Shown here piece by piece: positions 1-6,975 of a stretch of 52,362 bases of DNA. Source of the stretch: RGIG426 sp045598965 (GTDB lineage Bacteria; Bacillota; Clostridia; Oscillospirales; Acutalibacteraceae); assembly GCA_045598965.1 (NCBI GenBank), contig JAZRVH010000026.1, forward strand, positions 1-52,362, in the 5' to 3' direction. Each line of letters opens with the position of its first letter. Position 1 is the stretch's first letter. The translations under genes and the position numbers were made by a program. The notes under the pieces are model-generated. The model saw nothing but the letters and a program-made list of their open reading frames with translations. It did no database searches and was not told the origin of the DNA.

Positions 1-155
1 AGGTGAGGCTACCACGGGGATATGGATTGCTACCGCAAAATAGTGGAGACACTATGCGATGGTGAGCAGGATATGTCGAACACAAGGCATATCTTAATGC
101 AATTTCAACGGCGTAAAACCGCCGCGCCCTGCGAAGCCAAAACTCGAACGGTGGC
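1..155 (+). promoter_or_regulatory. M-box (ykoK-type) Mg2+ riboswitch, 5' end cut by window
   Basis: The window opens with AGGTGAGGCTACCACGGGG, which matches the conserved 5' part of the M-box aptamer (TTAGGTGAGGCTCC...). It continues with the expected GATATGGATTGCTACCGC segment and a hairpin ending in ATCTTAATGCAA. M-box RNAs bind Mg2+ and end transcription of Mg2+ transporter genes when Mg2+ is plentiful. The gene downstream is mgtE, which supports the call. The few bases 5' of the conserved core, and the promoter, lie outside the window. The 3' limit is approximate. Confidence 0.88.
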
Positions 156-193
156 GTCTTCGCTGTGTTTTTTGCGGTGGAGTTTTTGGGGGT

Positions 194-235
194 TCCCTTT
201 GCTGCGTTCGAGCGGTAAAGGGATTTTTTGTTTTT
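194..235 (+). terminator. Intrinsic terminator of the M-box expression platform
   Basis: A stem formed by TCCCTTTGCTGC and GCGGTAAAGGGA is followed directly by a run of T broken once by G. It lies between the aptamer and the mgtE ribosome-binding site. This fits the usual off-switch, in which Mg2+-bound aptamer lets the terminator fold. Confidence 0.8.
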
Positions 236-261
236 AATTCGACCTAAGGGAGGGACCGGAC

Positions 262-1635
262 GTGGAAGAAGTGAATATCTTAGAACAGGTTGAAACGCTG
301 TTGTCGGAACGGCGATTTTCGATGCTCCGAAGTCTGGTCATTGATATGGAGCCTGCCGACATCGGTGCTTTGATGGAGGATATGGACAAGGAGGAACAGC
401 GGCTGTTGTTTTTCCGCTTGCTTCCGAAAGAGCTGGCGGCCGAGGCGTTTGTTGAGGTTGACGGCGACGTGCAGGAGGATTTAATTCGTGCGTTTTCCGG
501 AAGTGAGATTTCCGCCGTTATGGATGAATTGTACGTGGACGACGCCGTTGATATGATTGAGGAGATGCCCGCCAACGTCGTGCGACGCATTCTCAAATAT
601 ACGGACCCGGCTATGCGTAAAACCATAAACGATATCCTTAAATATCCGTCGGACAGTGCCGGAAGTCTGATGACCACCGAATATGTGGATTTGAAAGAGC
701 ACATGACAGTGGCACAGGCGTTTGACCATATTCGAAAAATCGGTGTGGATAAAGAGACGATTTACACCTGCTATGTTATGGGAAAAGACCGTAAGCTTTT
801 GGGTATTGTTACGGTAAAAGACTTGCTTCTTTCGGACAAAGGTTCTGTGCTGTCGAGCATTATGGATACCAACGTGATTTTTGTGGACACGTTGGAGGAT
901 AAAGAGGTTGTGGCACAGCAGTTTGCAAAATACGATATGCTTGCTTTGCCGGTGGTGGATAAGGAACACCGCTTGGTCGGTATTATCACATTCGACGACG
1001 CTATGGACGTTATCCAGGAGGAGAACACAGAGGATATCGAAAAGATGGCGGCTATCGTGCCGACCGATAAACCGTATATGCGTACCGGCGTGCTTGAAAC
1101 GTGGCGTAAGCGTATTCCTTGGCTGCTTTTCTTGATGATTTCCGCCACCTTTACCGGAATGATTATCAGCGGCTTCGAGCAAAAATTGGCGGCATCGGTC
1201 GTGTTGACAGCCTTTATTCCCATGTTGATGGACACCGGCGGAAACTCCGGTAGCCAAGCATCGGTAACCATTATCCGTGGTTTGTCTTTGGGTGAAATTG
1301 AGTGGAGCGACACCTTTGCTGTCATCTGGAAAGAAATCCGTGTGGCGGTGCTTTGCGGTGTGGCGTTGGCAGCGGTCAACTTCGCCAAAATGATGTTGGT
1401 GGACAATATGCTGCTTCACAACGCCGCCGTGACACCGATGGTTGCCGCTGTGGTGTGTGTGACGTTGGTGGTAACCGTGTTTTTTGCAAAAATTGTGGGT
1501 TGCACTCTACCGATTTTGGCGAAAAAAATAGGCCTTGACCCGGCCGTAATGGCAAGTCCGTTCATTACCACCATTGTGGATGCGTTGTCGCTGCTTGTGT
1601 ATTTCAAGGTGGCGGGCATCCTGCTTCATCTGTGA
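262..1635 (+). CDS. mgtE: Magnesium transporter MgtE
   Basis: This 457-residue protein is full length for MgtE, a homodimeric Mg2+ channel of the plasma membrane. An N-terminal acidic helical domain (about 1-130) is followed by two CBS domains (about 131-255), which sense cytoplasmic Mg2+. About five membrane helices follow from residue 285, including the conserved DTGGNSGSQASVT segment near residue 322. The start is GTG at 262, chosen because AAGGGAGGG lies 8 bases upstream and no better start is in frame. Expression is probably controlled by the M-box and terminator in the leader. The flavin-reductase gene begins 18 bases after the stop and probably shares the transcript. Confidence 0.95.
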   Translation: MEEVNILEQVETLLSERRFSMLRSLVIDMEPADIGALMEDMDKEEQRLLFFRLLPKELAAEAFVEVDGDVQEDLIRAFSGSEISAVMDELYVDDAVDMIEEMPANVVRRILKYTDPAMRKTINDILKYPSDSAGSLMTTEYVDLKEHMTVAQAFDHIRKIGVDKETIYTCYVMGKDRKLLGIVTVKDLLLSDKGSVLSSIMDTNVIFVDTLEDKEVVAQQFAKYDMLALPVVDKEHRLVGIITFDDAMDVIQEENTEDIEKMAAIVPTDKPYMRTGVLETWRKRIPWLLFLMISATFTGMIISGFEQKLAASVVLTAFIPMLMDTGGNSGSQASVTIIRGLSLGEIEWSDTFAVIWKEIRVAVLCGVALAAVNFAKMMLVDNMLLHNAAVTPMVAAVVCVTLVVTVFFAKIVGCTLPILAKKIGLDPAVMASPFITTIVDALSLLVYFKVAGILLHL

Positions 1636-1653
1636 GAACAAGGAGGATTTCGT

Positions 1654-2163
1654 ATGAGTAAATTTGTGGAAATTGCGGCGGAAGAGTTGAACGAAAACGT
1701 GTTTCGCCGTATCGGGACAGAGTGGATGCTCATTACCGCCGGCGACCGTAAAGCGTGTAACACGATGACCGCCAGTTGGGGTGGTCTCGGGGTTTTGTGG
1801 AACGCCAATGTGAGCTTTGCTTTTGTACGCCCGTCCCGCTATACGTTTGGTTTTATGGAGGAAAAGGATTGTTATTCGCTGTCCTTTTTCGGCAACGGTT
1901 ATCGGCGGGAATTGAAGTTGTGCGGTACAACCTCGGGCAGAGATGGCGACAAAATTGCCGAAGCCGGGTTGACTCCCGTATTTGATGCTTCGGCACCGTA
2001 TTTTGACGAGGCAGAGCTGGTGCTTATTTGCCGCAAGATGTATTCGGACGATATGAAACCGGAAAACTTCCTTGACAGTACGATTAAAAACTGCTATCCC
2101 GGTGACACCGATTATCACCGTGTGTATGTGGGCGAAATCGTAAAAGTGCTGAAACGAGCGTAA
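1654..2163 (+). CDS. Flavin reductase-like, FMN-binding split-barrel protein
   Basis: This 169-residue cytoplasmic protein belongs to the flavin reductase-like (flavoredoxin) family by its opening, in which a start such as FRRIGTEWMLITAGD leads into NTMTASWGGLGVLW and then a VSFAFVRPSRYT segment. These are the strands that hold FMN in the split barrel. Members pass electrons from NAD(P)H or a partner protein to flavin. The partner and substrate cannot be told from sequence. AAGGAGG lies just before the ATG. The gene follows mgtE closely and a strong terminator comes after it, so the two probably form a transcription unit, although no functional link to Mg2+ uptake is evident. Confidence 0.85.
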   Translation: MSKFVEIAAEELNENVFRRIGTEWMLITAGDRKACNTMTASWGGLGVLWNANVSFAFVRPSRYTFGFMEEKDCYSLSFFGNGYRRELKLCGTTSGRDGDKIAEAGLTPVFDASAPYFDEAELVLICRKMYSDDMKPENFLDSTIKNCYPGDTDYHRVYVGEIVKVLKRA

Positions 2164-2173
2164 ATGAAACGAT

Positions 2174-2204
2174 AAAAGCGGGGCAAACGCCCCGCTTTTT
2201 TTGT
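2174..2204 (+). terminator. Intrinsic terminator after mgtE/flavin reductase
   Basis: AAAGCGGGGC and GCCCCGCTTT form a perfect stem around a 4-base loop, followed by a T tract. Confidence 0.93.
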
Positions 2205-2321
2205 GTCCGTTTTTTCAAAGGTCAAACTTTTGAAAATTGCGAAAACGTGAGAAAAAACGAGCAAAACAAAGAAAATAAGAGATAACACCTTTATTGCATA
2301 TTGCAAAGGTCAAAAATTGAC

Positions 2322-2351
2322 TTTGACTATCTTTGACCTTTTGGGTATACT
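2322..2351 (+). promoter_or_regulatory. CtsR operator and sigma-A promoter of the clp operon
   Basis: TTGACT (2323-2328) and TATACT (2346-2351) are spaced by 17 bases. Read on the minus strand, the -35 and spacer contain GGTCAAAGATAGTCAAA, which fits the CtsR heptad direct repeat (RGTCAAA, NAN, RGTCAAA). Another GGTCAAA copy lies at 2309-2315 and one at 2220-2226, so more than one CtsR dimer may bind. Binding here would block RNA polymerase until heat or protein stress inactivates CtsR. Confidence 0.88.
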
Positions 2352-2449
2352 ACGGGAGAGCGATAGAAAAAGCGGTGGCGGTGGAGAGCTGAAAAACCAA
2401 TCCGCAAAAACGACTGCTTTTGAAAAAAGAAATGAAAGAGGGAACAAAA

Positions 2450-2905
2450 ATGCGAATAAGTGATATCATTGCCGCCTATATTGAGGAGAGGCTTAACGAA
2501 ACGGATGGCTCGGCAGAGCTGCAACGCAATTTGTTGGCGGATGAAATCGGATGTGTCCCGAGCCAAATCAACTATGTGTTGTCCTCCCGCTTTACGCCGG
2601 CACAGGGATATCTTATTGAGAGCCGCCGAGGCGGCGGCGGATATATCCGGATTACCCGTGTGCGTCGTGCCGACAGCGTGTCGCCGTTGGTACAGCTGAC
2701 GGCGGCATTGGGAGATACGTTAGAGGAAGGGCAAGCCCAACTGCTTATTGAACGACTTGCCGAACGAGAGATTTTGGCGGTTAAGGATGCCCGTCTTTTG
2801 CTTGCCGCCACTTCGGACAAAAGTTATCGTAACGTGCCGGCGGAGTATCGTGACCGTCTGCGTGCTGCTATGCTGAAACGCCTTTTGACGGCACTCAGCG
2901 TGTGA
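2450..2905 (+). CDS. ctsR: Transcriptional repressor CtsR
   Basis: This 151-residue protein matches CtsR, the class III heat-shock repressor. The N-terminus (MRISDIIAAYIEERL) and the winged-helix region with PSQINYVLSSRFTPAQGY, followed by the glycine-rich wing RRGGGGYIRI (about residues 50-65), are the family's DNA-contact parts. The C-terminal half is the dimer and McsB-sensing domain. The ATG at 2450 is preferred over an in-frame ATG at 2420, because AAAGAGGGA sits at the right distance from 2450 and CtsR proteins start with this short segment. It is first in ctsR-mcsA-mcsB-clpC and is expected to repress its own operon. Confidence 0.95.
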   Translation: MRISDIIAAYIEERLNETDGSAELQRNLLADEIGCVPSQINYVLSSRFTPAQGYLIESRRGGGGYIRITRVRRADSVSPLVQLTAALGDTLEEGQAQLLIERLAEREILAVKDARLLLAATSDKSYRNVPAEYRDRLRAAMLKRLLTALSV

Positions 2906-2921
2906 AAGGAGAGAAAACGTT

Positions 2922-3461
2922 ATGCTGTGTCAACAATGTAAACAACACCCCGCTACCACGCATATCAAGCGGACGGTGAACGGAAAAACGACCGAGGCTC
3001 ATCTGTGTGCCGCTTGTGCAAAGGAGCAGGGATTATCGCCACTGTTTGGCGGAATGGCGATGGATATGAGTAATTTTTGGGGCAACCTCTTTTCCGATCC
3101 GGGTGGAGCGGCGTTACGTTCCACGGCGGTATGTAACGGGTGCGGTTCCACCTTTGCCCAAATTGCCGACAGCGGCAAGGTGGGGTGCCCGACTTGTTAC
3201 GAGACGTTTTTTGAGCGGTTGCAACCCACCATTGAACGTATCCACGGCAAAGCCACTCATGTGGGCAAGCGTCCGACGGATACACGGCTTACGGTGACAG
3301 AGTCGCCGGAAAAAGAGCCGAAAGAACCGACGAAAGAAGAAAAAATCCATACGCTGAAAGCGGAGCTTGAGGCGTGTATTAAAGCTCAGGAATATGAAAA
3401 ATGTGCGGCGTTGCGGGATGAAATCCGTGCATTGGAAACGGGAAAGGAGGATGCGAAATGA
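2922..3461 (+). CDS. mcsA: McsA, zinc-binding activator of the McsB arginine kinase
   Basis: This 179-residue protein has the McsA layout. Paired CxxC motifs at the N-terminus (CQQCKQH, then HLCAAC) and in the middle (CNGC, then CPTC) would hold zinc. A C-terminal UVR motif (LKAELEACIKAQEYEKCAALRDEI, split here as LKAELEACIKAQ and EYEKCAALRDEI) follows around residues 145-170. McsA stimulates McsB and helps deliver CtsR and damaged proteins to ClpC. A good ribosome-binding site, AAAGGAGAG, precedes the ATG. The stop overlaps the mcsB start (ATGA), so translation is coupled. Confidence 0.93.
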   Translation: MLCQQCKQHPATTHIKRTVNGKTTEAHLCAACAKEQGLSPLFGGMAMDMSNFWGNLFSDPGGAALRSTAVCNGCGSTFAQIADSGKVGCPTCYETFFERLQPTIERIHGKATHVGKRPTDTRLTVTESPEKEPKEPTKEEKIHTLKAELEACIKAQEYEKCAALRDEIRALETGKEDAK

Positions 3462-4465
3462 ACGACAACGTGTGGTATCGCCGTATAGGCGACGAGGGCG
3501 ATGTGGTGCTGTGCACACGAGTACGTTTGGCTCGCAATCTTGCGGGAACGCCGTTTCCTCAACGAATGGATGCGGTGAAAAAGCAGGAAGTCAAAGACAA
3601 GGTGTTTGCAGCATTGAAGGATGACGAGGAATCCCTTCGCTTTGTCGATGTGGCAACATTACCCCGCCGTGAGGCATTTTCCTTGGTGGAACGGCATCTG
3701 ATAAGTCCTGCTTTTGCGGAATGTGACGAAGGGTCTGCGTTGTTTTTGAGCGAGGACGAAGGTCTTTCGCTGATGGTGAACGAGGAGGATCATCTGCGGT
3801 TACAGACGTTTGGAGCGGGGCTGTGTTTGGAGTCATGCTTTGAACGGGCAGATAAAATGGATTCCCGCCTTTGCGACAAATTGCATTTTGCGTTTGACGA
3901 ACGGCTCGGATATCTTACGCAATGCCCCACCAATCTCGGCACGGGAATGCGAGCGTCGGTGATGTTGCATTTGCCGGCGTTGACCGAGAGCAAAACCATT
4001 CCGCTGCTTGCGGGAACGGTATCCAAACTGGGGCTGACCATTCGTGGGTTATACGGCGAAGGTAGCCGTGCCCAAGGGGCTTTATATCAATTATCCAACC
4101 AAGTGACGCTTGGTATCACCGAAAAGGAGGCGATTGACAACCTGAAAGGGGTTGTGATGCAGCTTGTCGGTGAGGAACGCCGTGCCCGAGAACGAATTTG
4201 TCGTGATCCGGCGTTTGAGGACCGCATTTGGCGGGCACTGGGTGTGCTTAAAACCGCTCGTCTTCTCACGCATGAGGAGGGTATGCGGCTGTTGTCTTTG
4301 GTGAAAATCGGGGCATCCATGGGCATGCCGGATATGCAAAAAGAAACCGTAGCCGCTTTGATGACGGATATACAGCCGGCAACGCTTGCGGCGACGATGG
4401 GACGAGATATGGAACCAGGCGAGCGGGATGCCGCCCGTGCAACGTTAGTAAGAGAAAGGTTGTGA
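3458..4465 (+). CDS. mcsB: Protein-arginine kinase McsB
   Basis: This 335-residue protein matches McsB, a phosphagen-kinase-fold enzyme that phosphorylates arginine on CtsR and on proteins destined for ClpCP. Visible family motifs are CTRVRLARNLAGTPFP near residue 23, the nucleotide-binding NLGTGMRASV near residue 157, and RGLYGEGSRAQGALYQLSN near 193, which lines the phospho-arginine pocket region. It overlaps mcsA by 4 bases and ends 4 bases before clpC, as expected for a tightly coupled operon. Nothing is truncated. Confidence 0.95.
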   Translation: MNDNVWYRRIGDEGDVVLCTRVRLARNLAGTPFPQRMDAVKKQEVKDKVFAALKDDEESLRFVDVATLPRREAFSLVERHLISPAFAECDEGSALFLSEDEGLSLMVNEEDHLRLQTFGAGLCLESCFERADKMDSRLCDKLHFAFDERLGYLTQCPTNLGTGMRASVMLHLPALTESKTIPLLAGTVSKLGLTIRGLYGEGSRAQGALYQLSNQVTLGITEKEAIDNLKGVVMQLVGEERRARERICRDPAFEDRIWRALGVLKTARLLTHEEGMRLLSLVKIGASMGMPDMQKETVAALMTDIQPATLAATMGRDMEPGERDAARATLVRERL

Positions 4466-4469
4466 GAGA

Positions 4470-6932
4470 ATGTTTTTGTTTAAGGGATTTACAGAAAAAG
4501 CCAACAAAGCCTTAAACCTTGCCATAGAAGCGGCACAGGAAATGGGGCATGGATACGTTGGCACCGAGCATATTGTGCTGGGACTTTTGCGAGAGGGTAC
4601 CGGCGTGGCGGCTACGGTGTTGGCGGGACGTGGCGTGACGGCGGCGGAGTATGAGGAGAGAATTATTGAGCTGGAGAACAGCGGTACGCCTACGAAGCTG
4701 ACGCCGGCGGAATTTACGCCTCGCTCCAAAAAAACGATGGAAATGGCGGTGGCTGCTGCCGCCGCTTTGAAACACGGTTACGTTGGCACCGAGCATATTT
4801 TGCTTGCTGTTGCGGAGGATGACAGCAGTGTATCGGTGCGGTTGCTGTCTGAATTCGGCGTGTCGCCGGAGGAACTGGTTGAGGATATCTCCGAGGCGGT
4901 ACAATCGGCGGCACCGCAAACGGTAACCGATGGCGGAACGCCCCGAAAAGGCAAGGTGTCCGGCGGGAAAACCCCTGCCTTAGACCAGTTTGGGCGGGAT
5001 TTGACCGCTATTGCCAAGGAGGGCAAATTAGACCCGGTGGTGGGTCGGTCGAAAGAAATCGAGCGGGTGGTACAAATTTTGTCCCGCCGCACCAAGAACA
5101 ATCCGTGCTTAATCGGCGAACCGGGCGTAGGTAAAACAGCGATTGCCGAAGGGCTTGCCCAAAAAATCGTCGACGGTGCCGTGCCGGAACTGCTTTCCGG
5201 CAAACGGGTGGTGACGCTGGATATGAGCGGAATGGTCGCCGGGACAAAGTATCGTGGCGATTTTGAGGAACGCATCAAAAACGCCATAGACGAAGTGGTT
5301 AAAGCGGGAGATGTTATCCTCTTTATCGACGAATTGCATACCATCATCGGTGCCGGCGGTGCAGAGGGAGCGGTGGATGCCGCTAACATTTTGAAGCCGT
5401 CGCTTGCCCGGGGCGAATTGCAAATTATCGGTGCTACCACGTTGGAGGAGTACCGCAAACACGTGGAAAAGGATGCGGCGTTGGAACGTCGGTTCCAGCC
5501 GGTAACCGTGGGTGAGCCTTCGCCGGAGGAAGCGGAACAAATTTTGTTGGGGCTTCGTGACCGTTATGAGGCACACCACAAGGTAAAGATTACCGATGAG
5601 GCCTTGCGGGCGGCTGTGAAGCTGTCGGTGCGGTATATTGCCGACCGCTTTTTGCCGGACAAAGCGATTGACCTTATGGACGAGGCGGCCTCTCGAGTGC
5701 GGTTAAAAGCCTTTACTCCGCCGCCTGACCTCAAAGCCTTGGAGGAGGAACAAAAGCGACTCGGCGAGGAAAAAGCCGCCGCTGTCAACGAACAGGATTT
5801 TGAGCGAGCGGCACAGCTTCGTGACAAGGAAAAAGAGCTCACAGAAAAGCTTGCGGTTCAAAAAGAGGAGTGGCAGGAGAAAAATGCCGGTATTACCGGT
5901 GAGGTTACCGCCGAGGATATTGCGGAAATTGTGTCCGGATGGACCGGAATTCCCGTTAGCCAGTTGAACGAGGAGGAGAGCGAGCGTCTGCTGAAGATGG
6001 AGTCGATTCTCCATGAGCGAATCGTGGGACAAGACGAAGCGGTGAAAGCGGTTTCGAAAGCCATTCGCCGTGGCAGAGTAGGGCTTAAAGACCCGAAACG
6101 ACCGATTGGCTCGTTTATTTTTCTCGGGCCTACCGGTGTGGGCAAGACGGAGCTGTGTAAAGCGTTGGCAGAGGCGATGTTCGGTGACGAAAATGCGATG
6201 ATTCGTCTGGATATGTCCGAATATATGGAAAAACACACCGTCTCCCGCTTGGTGGGATCTCCTCCCGGTTATGTCGGGTACGACGAGGGAGGTCAGTTGA
6301 CCGAAAAAATACGTCGAAAACCCTATGCGGTGGTGCTGTTTGATGAAATTGAAAAGGCCCATCCCGACGTATTCAATATGTTGCTTCAAATTTTGGAGGA
6401 CGGTGTTCTGACCGATGCTCAGGGACGCAAGGTGGATTTCAAAAATACGGTGATTATTCTCACCTCGAATGTGGGGGCACGGTTGATTACCGAAAAACAC
6501 GCATTCGGATTTGGTGCAGGGGATGAGGAGACGGAAACCGCCGCCGCCCGTGAACGGACAAAGGAAAACGTGATGGGTGAGCTGAAAAAAACGTTCCGCC
6601 CCGAATTCTTGAATCGGGTAGATGACACCATTGTGTTCGACCGCTTGACCGCATCGGATATTACCGAAATCGCCCGTCGAATGCTGGGCACGCTTGACAA
6701 ACGAATGGGCGAATTGGAGTTGCATCTGGATATCACCGACGAAGCGATTGCTCATCTTGCCAAAGCCGGTTTCGACGATGTCTACGGTGCCCGCCCGCTT
6801 CGCCGGGCTATTCAGTCCGAATTGGAGGACGCTCTGGCAGAAAAAATGCTCGAGGGCACCTTCAAAGCCGGCGATACGGTACGTGTGGATGTAAAGGAAA
6901 ATTCCCTTACATTTGAAGCGGTGAAGCCGTAA
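4470..6932 (+). CDS. clpC: ClpC, AAA+ unfoldase of the Clp protease
   Basis: This 820-residue protein is a full-length ClpC. Two Clp_N repeats (about 1-150) are followed by AAA domain 1 with Walker A GEPGVGKT near residue 215 and Walker B VILFIDELH near 280. A coiled middle domain holds a UVR-like motif (about 425-465), and AAA domain 2 has Walker A GPTGVGKT near 553 and Walker B VVLFDEIEKAH. ClpC unfolds arginine-phosphorylated or adaptor-delivered proteins and feeds them to ClpP, which is not in this window. It is last in the CtsR operon and is followed by a strong terminator. Confidence 0.97.
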   Translation: MFLFKGFTEKANKALNLAIEAAQEMGHGYVGTEHIVLGLLREGTGVAATVLAGRGVTAAEYEERIIELENSGTPTKLTPAEFTPRSKKTMEMAVAAAAALKHGYVGTEHILLAVAEDDSSVSVRLLSEFGVSPEELVEDISEAVQSAAPQTVTDGGTPRKGKVSGGKTPALDQFGRDLTAIAKEGKLDPVVGRSKEIERVVQILSRRTKNNPCLIGEPGVGKTAIAEGLAQKIVDGAVPELLSGKRVVTLDMSGMVAGTKYRGDFEERIKNAIDEVVKAGDVILFIDELHTIIGAGGAEGAVDAANILKPSLARGELQIIGATTLEEYRKHVEKDAALERRFQPVTVGEPSPEEAEQILLGLRDRYEAHHKVKITDEALRAAVKLSVRYIADRFLPDKAIDLMDEAASRVRLKAFTPPPDLKALEEEQKRLGEEKAAAVNEQDFERAAQLRDKEKELTEKLAVQKEEWQEKNAGITGEVTAEDIAEIVSGWTGIPVSQLNEEESERLLKMESILHERIVGQDEAVKAVSKAIRRGRVGLKDPKRPIGSFIFLGPTGVGKTELCKALAEAMFGDENAMIRLDMSEYMEKHTVSRLVGSPPGYVGYDEGGQLTEKIRRKPYAVVLFDEIEKAHPDVFNMLLQILEDGVLTDAQGRKVDFKNTVIILTSNVGARLITEKHAFGFGAGDEETETAAARERTKENVMGELKKTFRPEFLNRVDDTIVFDRLTASDITEIARRMLGTLDKRMGELELHLDITDEAIAHLAKAGFDDVYGARPLRRAIQSELEDALAEKMLEGTFKAGDTVRVDVKENSLTFEAVKP

Positions 6933-6943
6933 CCAAACAGCAA

Positions 6944-6975
6944 AAAGCCCTCGGATGTTGTCCGAGGGCTTTCTT
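6944..6975. terminator. Bidirectional terminator between clpC and the P-type ATPase gene
   Basis: AAAGCCCTCGGA and TCCGAGGGCTTT form a 12-bp stem with a 5-base loop. T-rich sequence lies on the plus-strand exit and A-rich sequence on the other side, so it can serve both convergent genes. It overlaps the last codon of the minus-strand gene. Confidence 0.9.

Noticed and set aside
2420..2449. Upstream ATG of ctsR
   Set aside because: The ten extra residues are unlike CtsR N-termini, and AAAGAGGGA is placed for the ATG at 2450.
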